The notes: a model not told the origin generated them from the letters alone. 64,000 nt of DNA from Pararge aegeria (GCF_905163445.1 NC_053193.1:2852001-2916000), one strand, 5' to 3'; shown: positions 11,340-23,062, numbered from the stretch's first letter. Translations and numbers: made by a program.

Positions 11340-11510
11340 CACCTGAGGGGTTGCTACGGCGTCACCGGGGAAGTGGGGCGAGCGCAAGAGCTCGCCGTGA
11401 GAAGAGCCCGAGGGCTCGACAACATCGGGGGGAAGGTGGGAGACGTCGACGCGAGGGTGCCTCCTGTGAGGACTCGGACCTCGGCTCGGTTCGACGTTAA
11501 TCTGACTGTA
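11340..11510. other. GC- and CpG-rich island of unknown function
   Basis: A 170-bp block dense in CpG (for example ggagacgtcgacgcgagg) stands inside very AT-rich sequence. Both strands are open across it: plus 11322-11603 (no ATG, starts at TTG) and minus 11354-11755. Neither product resembles a family I recognise. It could be an exon, a regulatory element or the remnant of a GC-rich element. Confidence 0.4.
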
Positions 11511-11902
11511 GGAAAATCAAATGTGACTACATTGCGCCTGTATAGAAGTTTTTGCAAGTTTGTATCGATAAAAACGTGCGTTTTAAATGATTGCAAAGGA
11601 TAAGCTTCTACTTCAAATCGTGCGTATGTCGTTAAAGCAACTCTTATTGTTAACTGTGCTATCATACAATTAATAGTACGTTGTAAATAATTGTAGTTAT
11701 AATTAAGTATACCTAAGTAGAATGAAATTAATGTCTGTTTATTATTTATATTCAATTAATACACTGCCATTATTTCTGCATAGTACTCTGTGTAAAATCT
11801 TTTTTGATGTAAAACTTACTATTGTTTTTACCGAATACTGAGATGTCTATTTAAATTTAAGCGCAACTTACATTAAGGTTTGATTTTTTATAGCTATCGT
11901 GA

Positions 11903-11918
11903 AATAAATATCAATAAA
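11903..11918 (+). terminator. Candidate poly(A) signals, distal
   Basis: Two AATAAA hexamers (11903-11908 and 11913-11918) followed by GT-rich gcggttagtttgtctttcc. This is the best-formed poly(A) site downstream of the CUB gene. Confidence 0.4.
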
Positions 11919-12486
11919 GTGTATTTAATTTGCGGTTAGTTTGTCTTTCCATGCTATGTCAATGTAAAACATACACGAAGCGTTTTCAAACGCTGGTAAG
12001 TTTTGTAAAAGTATGAAAAATGGCCCGATTTCAACCTTTGTCTGTTAAATGAGTCCGAATATTACTAAAAACGCATTATTATCACTGTTTTTCTACGGTA
12101 AAGTATATTTTGCAATATCGGGCACTATTATCGTAAGGCTAACGTTTGAACAGCGCGATGAGTCTGTCTACACTCTATATCCAGCTCTTGTAAGTAAGAA
12201 TAGAGCATATATTGGGAATAATATGATGAAATTAATGCATAAGTAAACATTCTGTAAAAGTAACGCGTTTATCGCGCGTTTTCGTTGCGTTTAATTAATA
12301 TTTACGTTTTGGTATCCGGTTGGTTGGTTTTACTAGATTTGTAATAATTTATTATAAATAAATATAAGTGTTGTAACAATTCGCACTATTAGTCTAAACT
12401 GATTTATATCACTGCCCTTTGTATAAAGAAAGAGTTGAGTTAACAAAATATCTATGCAGAGACTTGCAGAACAAGTACGGAAGAAT

Positions 12487-12716
12487 TTTTTTTTTTTTTC
12501 ACTACAAGTTAGCCCCTCACTGAAATCGTACCTGTTGATAAGTGATGATGCAGTATAAGATGGTAATGGGCTAATATGTTAGGACTATAGTAAACCCAAA
12601 CCCCTAGTCGGTTTCTACGTAACATCGTACCGGACCGCTAAATCGCTTAGCGGCACGTCTCTGTTTGTTGGTCTAACTAGCCACGGCCAAAGCCTCCATC
12701 CAAACAAATCACGTTG
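12487..12716 (-). mobile_element. SINE-B, head missing
   Basis: T-run, then ctacaagttagcccctcactg, then gtttctacgtaacatcgtaccgg, then agccacggccaaagcctcc. It stops at 12716 before the tRNA-like head. Confidence 0.75.
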
Positions 12717-13408
12717 AAATCTTAACGAAATTTTTATTTATATGGTGTAAATTTTGACACATTCGTGACAAATTTTTGACCCAAACCCTGCCTGGATAAA
12801 CCTTTAAATACATATTGTAGTCATAACAACAATTCAAACAAACAATTCTGTAACGAAGTATAAAATATATAATCTTTATTCCCGTATAAAATTTGTGCTC
12901 CAAACTTCCTCATTCTTTGATAAAATACCGATTTCAGTCTCATAAATAAATATTTGAAAAGAACTTCGGTAATATTATTTTTTCGATAACGGCTCGTATC
13001 TAACAAAATTACTTATTGCATTTTCATTACATTAAGAGTTTCGATGGTCAAAAAACTATGACTCAGTGTAATATGTATTATCCTAAGAAAACTGTAACGA
13101 GTCAACGTCAAAGCATAATGAACACAAATAAACTTAAGCGTTCATAGCTAGCGAGACGAAAAGATCTGTATTATCTGATCTGTATTTTCGTGGATACCTA
13201 TTCTTTCGCAAGCAATGTGTCATAATCTCCTACTCGTTAGTTGTAGACTTTGCTTCAGATACTTTTGTTACCTTGAACTCTTCTTAAATAATGTAATTCT
13301 CAATAATGAAAATAACATTATTTTCTAACTCAATAACAGTAATGAGAATAACGTTTATAACATTAGTCAATCATTTTCATTTGTTACCTACTTAAAAATA
13401 TATAATCC

Positions 13409-13480
13409 ACCAACACACATACACACGCACACGCACACACACACGCACACGCACACGTACACGCACATGTACACGCACAC
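13409..13480. repeat. CA/CG-rich dinucleotide tract
   Basis: Alternating purine-pyrimidine run of cacaca, cacgca and tacacg units, about 70 bp. The alternation favours Z-DNA. Confidence 0.85.
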
Positions 13481-13745
13481 GCCGGTAATGAGTTGATGAT
13501 GGTAAGTTGCGTGCTAAGTAACTGATGCGAGCATATGAACATGCTATTTGCGTAAACAACTACTTGTACGAACATCCCGCACTTGGACAGCATGGTGGAC
13601 AACGGCCTATACCTTTCTCAGTCTGAGAGAAGAGGGCCGGTAATGAATTGATGGTGATGATTCAAAGTTACTATTACAAGCGTATGTGCATGCTATTTGC
13701 GTCTTGGGCACTCTACTTGTACGAGCATCGCGTACTAGCACTATC
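13481..13745 (+). repeat. 155-bp tandem duplication carrying a SINE-A tail
   Basis: gccggtaatgagttgatgat at 13481 recurs as gccggtaatgaattgatgg at 13636. Downstream, catgctatttgcgt and acttgtacgaacatc are also repeated. The SINE-A 3' part (catggtggacaacggcc) lies between. Confidence 0.65.
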
Positions 13746-14257
13746 GTTGCAAACAAGTTTTCAAACGATGGATAGCTGCGTATGCGTACATTCAATCGCT
13801 TTTATATTCCTTATAGTTTACTTTATATACCGTATAGTATATATATTATATAGCTTTTTAATTCATTATTTATAGCTTTCGGAGGTTTTAGGACACGAGT
13901 TTTAAACAAAGTTTTAAAAGCACATAACAATATGTACCCTATTTTTTTTTTATTCCTGTTTTACAACAGTTGTTACTATTACATTATTTTCATTACTATT
14001 ATCGTATGTTAAAACAAACACAGACTCCTATAGTTACATTGAATAAATGCAATACTGTTAAACGTTTGCTTTGTAATAATTAAACAATTATTATTCTTTT
14101 GTAAAACGCAGTTATGTTAGATTATTCGAGTATTGAAAGTGTTAACGAAATAAATATATTTTGTACAATGTGTATTTTTTTTTATCTTTTTTCAAGATTA
14201 TATGAAAGAGAAGAAGATATTATAAATTTTCATTAAGGGAACGAAGATAAATTCCAC

Positions 14258-14535
14258 CCTCATCATCATCTGGATGCCTGGTATTCTTCTACTGTTCGAA
14301 ATACCAGATCATTTCTCCCGCGCACTTGCAAACTGTGGAACAATCTCCCATCTGATGTGTTTCCTCAAAAATTCAATCTAGGGTTATTCAAGGGGCGGAT
14401 AAACAAATTCCTTAAAAGCCGGCAACGCATCGGTGGCTCCTCTGGTGCTGCAGATGTTTATGGGCGGCGGTGATCACTTACCATCAGGCGACCCACTTGC
14501 TCGTTTGCCCGCTATTAATATAAAAAATAAATAAA
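14258..14535 (+). mobile_element. LINE 3' end, open C-terminus of ORF2
   Basis: A clean frame from 14264 to TGA at 14474-14476 reads about 70 codons with LPRTCKLWNNLPSDVFP and RINKFLKSRQRIGGSSGAA. This is the C-terminal tail found on lepidopteran jockey-type reverse transcriptase ORFs. It is severely 5'-truncated, ends in an AT-rich tail (ataaaaaataaataaaaaa), and has no frameshift in the part kept. Confidence 0.7.
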
Positions 14536-14667
14536 AAAGAGTGCTGAATAAATAAAGAACTAAAATAACAAAAATTTAAGTGGAATACTCTGCTTAAATT
14601 GCCTTTTAAGTCTTTTGGCTAGCATGTAATTTTGAGTTTTGGGTTCGATACCCGTGTATACTATTTA

Positions 14668-14916
14668 ACGACCTCCATGGCGCAGCGGTGGACGATGGGA
14701 TTTTCAGCTGGAGGTCCTGGATCGATTCCCGACAGGTCATATTTGGGAATTTGGTTTGGTCTGGTCCGGTTCGGCCGTAGCTAGTTACCACCCAACCGAC
14801 AAAGACGGGCCGCTAAGCGATGTAGCGTTAGTCGCGTAGAAACCGATTAGAAGTTTAATATAACTTATATACTCCCTAACATGCTAGGCCACTACGATCT
14901 AAGACTCCTAGACACA
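14668..14916 (+). mobile_element. SINE-B relative
   Basis: The head cgacctccatggcgcagcgg and gatcgattcccg are tRNA-like. The body has ggccgtagctagttaccac and gtcgcgtagaaaccgatta. It is slightly shorter than the 4029 copy. Confidence 0.7.
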
Positions 14917-15029
14917 AAATAAAAGCTTTTACATAGAAATAAAATTATATAAAAACACTCTTTGGCAATTATTAAAGTTAAGCCGGTTTTTAAGTTAAAT
15001 TTTTCCTTTTCGCAAAACAGTACATACGT

Positions 15030-15290
15030 ATTATAAAAATTAAGCTTAATTTGCCACACATAACAGATGTAACATTCGCTCCGAAACCGGAGCATCCTCA
15101 GGAGATGTTGACTTTACAATGAATAATTGTTAACTATTGTTTGACTGTTGTGTGGAATATAAGGATTGAAGAAATTATATATTACACCATACAGATTCTC
15201 CTGCTTCTCGCGGAGTACAGCGAATTAAGAATTAAGCATTTTCATAATATATCATGGATTTCCGCAAAGTAACGCCTGCTTCTATCCAAT
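15030..15290 (+). mobile_element. Element E copy 1, inverted arms, 11-bp target duplication
   Basis: Flanked by perfect AGTACATACGT at 15019-15029 and 15291-15301. The left arm (aaaattaagcttaatttgcc ... ctcaggagatgttgactt) is the reverse complement of the usual right arm. The right arm runs ggattgaagaaattata ... ctcctgcttctcgcgg to the conserved terminus cgcctgcttctatccaat. The left arm carries a degraded hammerhead-like core on the minus strand (15074-15101, GAAT instead of GAAA). No coding capacity. Confidence 0.75.
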
Positions 15291-15514
15291 AGTACATACG
15301 TTTTATCATTACAAGGTAAATTTAGTGAACAGTGTTAACAGCTATTAGAGGCATGCCATACCCTCGTCAGAAAATCATCGAGTTCCACCCTTCATGGAAA
15401 ATTATACGGACCAGGTTCTTGAATAGTAATTAGGTACACAATCATAATAAGTATAATATCGTGTTACTGGGATTGTTATGAATGAGAAATGTTTAACATG
15501 TTTAGTATAGTTTA

Positions 15515-15945
15515 TTAAACAGTCGACTTACAAGAAATGGTTATAAATTAGTGTCATCTGCATATCGTCTGCGTAAGGTACAGGGATCGTTTGTGGGATT
15601 GAGCATGAGTGATTTTGGACCTGCCAATGCACAAGTTTAAAGAATTCGTTAAAACACATTTATTACAGCGAGGTTACTATACAATTGATGAATTTTTTAA
15701 TGTCATTAAGGTTGCTTGGAAGCATCCAGCTCCGCTTTCAGCTCCCACAAGATAGAAAAATGAATGTTAAAATGCAAAATGTAAATTGTTCATGTTGGAA
15801 AAGAGCAACTGCTGAGTTTCTTGCCGGCTTCTTCTCGGTAGAATCTGCCTTCCGAACCGGTGGTAGAATCACTACAAACAGACAGACTTGACGTTTCAAA
15901 AGTGCTTATATTAGGCCTACTTGAAATAAATGAATTTTGAAACAA
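15515..15945 (+). mobile_element. LINE-D 3' end, internally deleted
   Basis: Matches the reverse complement of 39755-40200: gtcgacttacaagaaatgg, gcatatcgtctgcg, ttgggattgagcatg... then the ORF end (RGYYTIDEF-like), tttcttgccggcttcttctc and the tail ggcctacttgaaataaatg. Several small deletions are present. Confidence 0.75.
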
Positions 15946-16044
15946 AAAAAGTATATTATTTTAAATATGTTTGGTGAATTAAACAATCGTCTTACACTGA
16001 ATAAGAAGAGATTTTTTAAAAATAGATTTTTGGTTTGGGTTTTT

Positions 16045-16600
16045 CAATATGGATAGAAGCATGCGTTACTTAGCGAAATTCCATGAATTACTATGAAAAT
16101 TATTATTATTATTTATTTCATCATGTCAACCCATCACCGGCCCACTACAGGGCACGGGTCTCCCACAATGAGAACGGGTTATGGGCCGTAGTCCACCACG
16201 CGGTACCAGTGCGGATTGGTGGACTCCACATACCTTTGAGAACATTATGTAGAACTCTCGGGCATGCAGGTTTCCTCACAATTACTTAAAAAGCACATAA
16301 CTTAGAAAAGTTAGAGGTTAGGATTCGAATTCGGCCCTTCGAAACTGAAGTCGAGCTCCTACTCACTGGGCTATCGCAACTTGCATTGCGTTATTTATTT
16401 ATTTAATAATATTATACAAAAAATACTTATAGCTAGCGTCAGAAAACAACCCAGGTTTGAAATATATAATAACAGAGAGTTAAATATAGGTACGTTAACT
16501 ACAGAACATTATTGCCAGGATGCCAGCTTTATTTGCTATACAAACCAGGAGAATCTGTACGATGTAATTTATAAATTCTTCAATCTTATAGTAATTTTTG
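16045..16600 (-). mobile_element. Element E fragments, split by SINE-A
   Basis: 16048-16100 shows the minus-strand form of the E terminus (ggatagaagcatgcgttac ... attccatg). 16527-16597 shows another E segment (tttgctatacaaaccaggag, gtaatttataaattcttc). A SINE-A lies between, so it probably inserted into an older E copy. Confidence 0.5.
16118..16381 (-). mobile_element. SINE-A, near full length
   Basis: Starts caacccatcaccggcccac and ends at the head ctcactgggctatcgcaac. Missing a short internal segment after tttcctcaca. Confidence 0.8.
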
Positions 16601-16993
16601 ACGCGACTTGGTATCAAACCCAGTATCTACTTATCCGTAATTATCCGTAGTCGAACACGCTAAGCACTTGACCAACGAGGCATTATTAATCTTTAATCTT
16701 AAATATAATATTATTAAAAGCCACCGGCACCATTTAAAATTTAATCCGCAAAACCTCAACTTTAAACCGTATTTTATTACACAAACACAATCGCTCATCG
16801 AAAATACGGAAAGCCATTTTTCATTGAAAGCAAACTTGCATAACGTGATATTACAGCGATTCCTGTTTCGGAGGTAAATATTTGAACACCTGCTGGCTAT
16901 ATAAGGGCCAGTTCCCACTACTTTGGGCCCGGCCGAAGCGTCTAGAGTAAACATCTATGAAAGTTAGGGAGAATGTACTATTTGGTCGCACGC

Positions 16994-17024
16994 TTGTACG
17001 CCAATATTATTTATTGGCGTACAA
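16994..17024. repeat. 13-bp perfect hairpin
   Basis: TTGTACGCCAATA at 16994-17006 and its exact complement at 17012-17024, with the 5-nt loop ttatt. Confidence 0.8.
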
Positions 17025-17773
17025 TTTAGACATATTATAGCCTTGCGGACGTTTTTGTAGGTAATAATTACTTTAAGCCTGCAGTAAATTATTCCAAGTC
17101 AGTAAGTTTTTTTCTGACATCTTTAATTCTTTACCAAACACAAAATCAGGTAATAAAACTTTTTATACGTAATACAGCATTTTCTATATGATCAACGTTG
17201 CAGACTAAGATGAAAGGGCGATGAACGTTTGCTGAACCGATATCACTAATCTGTTAGATGTGTAAATGTAACATAGCATTTTTGATACAAAGCCTTATAA
17301 AGGCTTTCGAAATTACAATTTCATATCTTACAACGTTTAACCGTTTTAGTAACTCTAATAACAATTTAGCACATTATAAACTCAAACATCAATCCATCCA
17401 AACTTATAGCAGACTTTATTAACTACAAAGATATAATCTATATTGCAGCCAAAAATACATACTGACAACCATCCGCGTACTAAAACCTTCCACATGAGTA
17501 ATTCTGTCTATTAGTGAAAACAATATGAAAACCGGTTCGGTAGTTTTTCAGTTTTTCGCGTCCAGACATACAGACTGACGCGAGGGGGACTTTGTTTTAT
17601 AATACGTATATAAAAGAAGATAGATAGATATTATAAAAGCAGTTTTATCACTTCTATGCCGCGTTAATTAATGACAAACAGTAAAAAGGTAATTGAAAGA
17701 TAATGTTTAAGTTCTGCTTTTGAACATCGAATTAAGTTTCTTCTAGTCTAACAAACTAATATAAAATAATAAA

Positions 17774-17809
17774 TGTACATACAAAAGCAAATCTGCCTTT
17801 GTATGTACA
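17774..17809. repeat. 12-bp perfect hairpin inside the foldback spacer
   Basis: tgtacatacaaa and tttgtatgtaca separated by agcaaatctgcc. It lies between the foldback arms. Confidence 0.75.
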
Positions 17810-18224
17810 TCGGGTTAAAGATAAAAAGGTACCTTCGTTCAGACTGGTTGGTATAAGTTGGAGTAGGAATTCAAAATGACAAGAACCCAGAGTAAAAACG
17901 AAGGGACATATAAAATGACGGAAACAATGCAAAAAGGTCAAAGAAAGATTAAAGGAGTTATCTCTTTGTAGTTAATAAAGTCTGCTATAAGTTCAGATAG
18001 ATTGATGTTTGAGTTTATAAAATTCAAAAAAATCTAAATTCATTAAATTCAAGTTGCTGTGTTAAAGTAAGTTGTGCTTAGTTAATGTTTAATTATATAT
18101 GTTAGTTTAATTTATTATTATTATAGTTGTGGATTTATTTAGTTACTTTAGTAGTATTCGTTTTATTGTTGTATTATTTTTTTTCGATTCATTTTTGTTA
18201 AACTAAGCATTTAAATTAAAATAT

Positions 18225-18430
18225 TAAAATGTGGTCAGTGGATGGCTACGTATTTCCGTGGTGTTACCTGGTACAAGGTGCCAACTGAAAATCAGCGCTG
18301 TATGCTCACTGGCGCATGCAGCACAATGCTGAGCTGGCACCTTTTTTCTAGGTTGTGCCACACATGTTGTGAATATTGTAATGTGTGGCGCAATGTAAAA
18401 AATATTTTCTTTCTTTCTTTCTTTCTTAGT
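18225..18430 (+). mobile_element. Retroelement 3' tail inserted in the foldback
   Basis: Structured GC-richer block (caaggtgccaactg ... gctgagctggcacc) that ends in a (ttct)n tail, typical of a LINE or SINE 3' end. It interrupts the right foldback arm. Confidence 0.5.
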
Positions 18431-18689
18431 TGTAATTTAAGATACTAAAACGTTGTAAGATATGAATATGGGATTTCTTTTAAATGTAATTTCGTAAGCA
18501 CTTTCGATGGCGTTTTTTATATCTTACATATTTACACACCTAACCGATTTATGATATCGGTTCAGCAAACGTCCTTTCATCTTTGTCTGCAACTTTGATC
18601 TTATAAAAAAGGCTGTGTTAAGTGTTAATACCTGAATTTGTGTTTAGTAAAGAATATATAGTTTAATTTATAAACATAAAATTAGTCAT

Positions 18690-18875
18690 AGAGCATGAAT
18701 GTTTTTCAGTGTCTGGGTGTTTATATGTATATTCTAAGTATTTATGTATATTATATATAAAAATATTCATCAGTCATCTTAGTACCCATAACACAAGTTA
18801 CGCTTAAATTGGGGCTAAAGGGCGATGTGTGTATTGTCGTAGTATATTTATTTATTTATTTATTTATTTATAGTC
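18690..18875 (+). mobile_element. SINE-C, 5'-truncated
   Basis: catgaatgtttttcagtgtc, aaatattcatcagtcatctt, gggctaaagggcgatgtgtg and a (ttta)n tail. The tRNA-like head is missing. Confidence 0.7.
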
Positions 18876-20664
18876 TCGGTCGTAACAGGTCGGTCTGGGA
18901 CAGATTATAGTTTGTCGACACTAATTTTGGGTTAAGTTTGAGCCTGAGTTGTATCTTATTACACTTCGGTAATTTATCACTAATACAGTTCGGTATTTTT
19001 TGAAGTTTTATGCATGCATATTATCTCATTTAAAAATATTTTTTTTTTAATAATACTTGTATTTTATTTTAGCTTAGATTACTTAGGTTATCAATAGTTA
19101 TTAAGCGGTGCTTTGACAATGCCTACCGTCCAATTTCCACGTCCGGCTTCTCGGAAGATCAGCGCTGGGTCTTAACAGACACAGCAAACATGTTGAGTGA
19201 AGACCATTTTGGGATCACACCGTACCTATAATTGTACTATAAGTACTAAAAGTTTTTTTTTTTAATTGTGGTATGTGCATACCCAAATAGAAGTTTCATA
19301 CATATTGTATACCCAAATAGTGTTTTTGTTTTAATTTAACATGCTTTATTGAATTAGTAGACAAATCAGATTGAGTCTAATTATTTGAGGTTTTTCATTT
19401 CAGGTTTGAGGTGGCTTAACCCTGTCCGGTGTGGTGGGAACTAGCCGTAACAGATTTCGTGTTTTTATTCCAATACTCGCATAATAATAGAAAAAATAAC
19501 TAGCTCTTCTTTGTCCTGGATTTTTAGTCGGTCATAAAATAGAAACCGATTTTTATGTTAACAATATTTCACTTTATCTGCCGCTTCGCCCTGTGATATT
19601 AAACCGAACCTGCAATATAATTTAGGCCGTTAATGTTTTTTTTGTTCCCTGGTCGTTTAACAAAGCCAACAAGAGGGACATACCCTGGTGGTTCTTAGTT
19701 TGGGTATACCCCTTTAGAGGGTAAGTCTCACTTAACCTAACCAAGGGTAAAAGGGAGGTAGCAAAAGCAATAAAGCTTTTCCAACAGGCAAAAAAAAGGC
19801 TGTTAATGTTTAATATTTTGCTATAGTTGTTCTTGAACCCATTTAACCTTAAATTTAAACACAGCTGAAGTTATGGTTGTCATTGCGTATTTTTAATGAA
19901 AACTTCGTGCAGTTAGCTTGAGTATGGCTTGGTACTAAGCTTGAGACAGATTGATCTCATGTACGCAAGATAAGTAAGGAATGCAACGTGTTTGAATTGA
20001 TGTGCCTTAAGGAAAAATAAATACAGCGTTGTTGTAATTTTTAACCGATGACGCCAAAAGGACGAGGTGGTGTAAGCTTGATTTGTCTGCCTGTGTATCT
20101 GTAAGTAGCATTGTAGCTCCTTAACGGTTGAACCGATTTTGATATTGATTTTATTTTGTTTGAAAAATGAATTAGTCGGGACAGTTATTATTAACTCTAT
20201 ATTTGTATACCACATCTTTAACATATACAAACATAAAATAGAAATAGAAACACGAAGAAAGGAATAGAATACATACATAATACATACATGCGAATAACTA
20301 CATACTAATACATAAAGTAGTTTACACAAATACATCAAACATAATAAAGTTAATAAATATAAAAATAAACTAATATATATAAGTATACACCACATAAATA
20401 TTTAAATACTTTAACATACAATAGATATTGACGTGAACGAGAATACATGCTATTAATAGTCGTCGACAATATAATGGGCCTAAACTGCTTTTTTATCATA
20501 CAGTTCTTAGCTATTTGATGAAATCCGGTCCAACATTTTTTTTTAAATCTTGAACTTTTAAACATGAACCTCTATATTTGTCCAACATTGCTACCAACTT
20601 ATTCATTTATGACTTCATAAAGGACTAGTTGTAGAAACACACTTGTCGCACGCTTGGAATAACG
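18876..20664. other. AT-rich stretch without a recognised gene
   Basis: Contains T-runs and repeat-like pieces (for example 19090-19215 and 20040-20190, the latter with a cggttgaaccgattttgat motif common in insect repeats). The long minus-strand open frame at 19913-20395 is low-complexity (aatacat-type repeats) and I do not consider it a gene. Confidence 0.5.
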
Positions 20665-21122
20665 AATATATCCACCTTCTAAGAAGAAGCCCACAAGAAA
20701 CTTAGCCGGGTGTTCTTTTTGTTATCACCATCTCACATTGTCATTAGAAAATATTTAAGAAGCAACCTGGTAAGAGCAATTGTTTACACCCAAGCTTTTT
20801 TATCGTTTACGTAATCCTTTATACTATAATAGGACTTTTCTATAAGCTTTCGCTTAATACAAACTTTGAACTTCTTTAGTGACATCCCCAAGATATCAAC
20901 CGGTAATTTATTGTAAAATTGTATACAATTTCCTTTAAATGAATTGCTTATTTTGTGTAGTCTAGTGTACTGCACTGCAAGTTTATTTTTGCTTCTAACG
21001 TTCAAATTATTGCAGTCACATTTTCTTTTAAATTTTGATATATTTTTGTGAACATACATTAAATTTTCAAATATGTATTGGCTATAGAGTGTCATCGCAG
21101 AACGGCGTTGCGTGGAAGGCAT
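20665..21122 (-). pseudogene. LINE ORF2 C-terminus, 5'-truncated
   Basis: Minus-strand frame 21122-20784 (112 residues) reads YIFENLMYVHKNI ... RLHKISNSFKGNC ... FYNKLPVDIL ... SYYSIKDYVNDKKAW. This is the C-terminal region of jockey/CR1-like reverse transcriptase ORFs common in Lepidoptera. The 3' UTR extends to 20665 with acccaagcttttttatcg. The RT core is absent, so it is dead. Confidence 0.75.
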
Positions 21123-21129
21123 TGCTTGG

Positions 21130-21455
21130 ATTTTCTTTTTTTTTTATCTTACTACAAGTTAAGTTTTGACTGCAATCTAAACTGGTGGTAAGTGATGATG
21201 CAATCTTAGATGGTAACCGGCTAACCTGTAAGGTATATGGCAGATATGTTAAACCCATACTCTTAATCGGTTTTTACGCGACATAGCACCGGGACACTAA
21301 ATCGCTTAGCGTCACGTCTTTGTCGGTGGGCTGGTAAACTAGTCGTAGCCGAAGCCTCCCACAAGGCCGGTCCAGAGAAAATTCAGAGAATATAAATTCC
21401 CAAATTGCCCCGACGGGTTTCGCGGAACTCACCGCTGAGCCTGTAAGGTCGTCAA
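21130..21455 (-). mobile_element. SINE-B, full length
   Basis: T-run, ctacaagttaagttttgac, gacatagcaccgggacac, then head complement ctgagcctgtaaggtcgtc. The tRNA-like box region is degraded. Confidence 0.75.
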
Positions 21456-21781
21456 AACTATGTATTTTGAAAGAAAGAAAGAAAGAAGAAAGAAAGAAAC
21501 TTTATTTGGATATACACACACTAGAATTAAAATACAACTTAATAGTCTACACAACAATTATAGGAACGTTATTTTGCAAGTTATTTGGTGGGAACTTTCC
21601 ACAACGGCTAGTAAAGTTTAGTGGCAACTAAGATACAGAATCGGCTCGCAGGCTTAGCTCTAGTTTTATTTATCTCAAAGTTATGATCCCATAAAAAAAA
21701 GTCGTTACACAAAAGTTTTTCAATTACATTCAATTATCATAAATAGAAAACCCCTGAGAAAAGTTCCCAACTATCCTTGTA

Positions 21782-21812
21782 CTAGCTTTTGCCCGCGACT
21801 TCTTCGGCGTGG
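21782..21812 (-). mobile_element. Helitron 3' end, truncated
   Basis: On plus: CTAGcttttgcccgcgactt, the complement of the family 3' end. It is cut at about 21813 by a retroelement tail (tatactttattgggcac). Confidence 0.5.
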
Positions 21813-22139
21813 AAATAATAGTAATATACTTTATTGGGCACAAAGATACAAGTACAATTATAATGGTATACAATAAATTAAATAGTTCAAACAACCTAAA
21901 AAACACGTTTGGTATGAAAACCAAACTACCTTTTAGTTTAGTTTATTTATAAAAGCTAATTTTTTTTTATCTATTATTTTTATTAGAGCAAAATTAATCG
22001 GTAACGCATTCACCATCAAAGAGATAATTAGAGATCAAAGAGAGAAGTTAAAGATAATGGTTGGAAATTAAAATGAACATCACACCTGCCTTAGTGGGTA
22101 TAGCTGAAAATTATATAAATGAACAAGAATCTTATTTTA

Positions 22140-22436
22140 CAAATTAAAAATGGAATAATCTTATCAAATTAGTATATTTTCTTCGGTCCTCGATATATCT
22201 TCAAAGTTTGAACGAAATCAGACCGTTTGAGGAGGGTCAAAATCAAGCCCAAAGGAGTCGGTTACAAACATACCAACAAAGCTAATAAAAATCTTATTTT
22301 TTATATTGAAAATTGGAATAATATTCTCAGATTAGTGTATTGTCATCGGTCCGCGATATGTCTACAAAGTTTGAACGAAATCTGACCGTTTAAAGTGGGT
22401 AAAAATAGCGACCAAAAAAGTCGGTTACAAACATAC
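22140..22436. repeat. ~165-bp tandem duplication
   Basis: Two diverged copies share ggaataat, tcggtccgcgatat, caaagtttgaacgaaatc and gtcggttacaaacatacc, offset by about 164 bp. The motif resembles Helitron or repeat interiors. Confidence 0.6.
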
Positions 22437-22437
22437 C

Positions 22438-22580
22438 TGGGCAGCCTGCTAAGCTTCTGGAGTGAGCTCGGCTGGCTGGAGTGAGTGTGGAACCGCATCA
22501 GTGGCCATACGTACAACGGACGGTTCCAGACCAACCAAGTGCGTAAAAGGCCCAGGAACAGAAGAAGAAGAAGAAGAAGG
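22438..22580 (+). mobile_element. LINE 3' tail with (gaa)n
   Basis: GC-richer block with ggagtgagctcggctggctg and acggttccagaccaaccaag ending in a (gaa)n repeat, like a LINE 3' UTR and tail. Coding content is not assignable. Confidence 0.4.
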
Positions 22581-22699
22581 AGGCAGTGCTCTCCAAGTGC
22601 AATACTAAATAATAGGTACATAATGTATAAAAGGTAGCCTATGTTCTTTTCCTATGTGAAAGGCTATGAACATGCATTATAGAAGAGCGAGACCTCCTG

Positions 22700-22875
22700 G
22701 TACAAGTATATTGAATGAATGAATGAATACACTTTTATTGTACACCAAAGAAAAAAAAGTAGTTGCAAAGATATAAATACATATAAAGAGAGTACAATTT
22801 GGTGGCCTTATCGCTACATAGCGATTTCTTCCAGGCAACCAATGGCGTAAAAGGAAAAACATAGAAAAGAGGTAG
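22700..22875 (-). mobile_element. LINE 3' tail (family with cttttattgtacacc)
   Basis: (gaat)n then acacttttattgtacacc, then tttggtggccttatcgctac and tttcttccaggcaacc. The same family is seen at 28195, 34545, 36375, 45890 and 49978. Confidence 0.6.
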
Positions 22876-22920
22876 GTGGTGCAATAAATAAGATTTAAAA
22901 TTATACAAATAAATAAATAA

Positions 22921-22938
22921 AATATATATATATATATA

Positions 22939-22975
<37 letters not shown>

Positions 22976-23062
22976 GCTTAAAAGGAGATCTCAGCGTATT
23001 AATTAATTATTAATGTAATTGTTAATGAAACAAAATTTATTATTATTATTATTATTATTACA
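22921..23062. repeat. (TA)n and (ATT)n microsatellites
   Basis: About 50 bp of TA repeat with two breaks (22921-22972), then an (att)n run at about 23038-23060. Confidence 0.85.

Larger units (their letters stand above)
9387..12486. other. Transposon-poor 3' flank and probable 3' UTR
   Basis: Three kilobases with no recognisable SINE, LINE or Helitron, in contrast to everything to the right. AT-rich, no spliced coding frame. The lack of insertions suggests selective constraint, or an expressed UTR or regulatory region; this is inference. Confidence 0.45.
17150..18625. repeat. Long foldback (inverted repeat arms ~280 bp)
   Basis: The left arm is about 17150-17445. Its reverse complement lies at about 17955-18055 plus 18430-18625, split by an insertion at about 18056-18430. 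Shared blocks include gttgcagactaagatgaaag, acgtttgctgaaccgatatc, catatcttacaacgtt, aactcaaacatcaatc and tatagcagactttattaact. Several indels are present. It could be a foldback DNA element or two inverted copies of one repeat. Confidence 0.65.

Noticed and set aside
16381..16650. Plus-strand open frame of 89 codons
   Set aside because: It crosses element E and SINE remnants and has no coding signature.
19913..20395. Minus-strand open frame of 160 codons
   Set aside because: Most of it comes from low-complexity aatacata-type DNA and a repeat fragment; no domain-like pattern.
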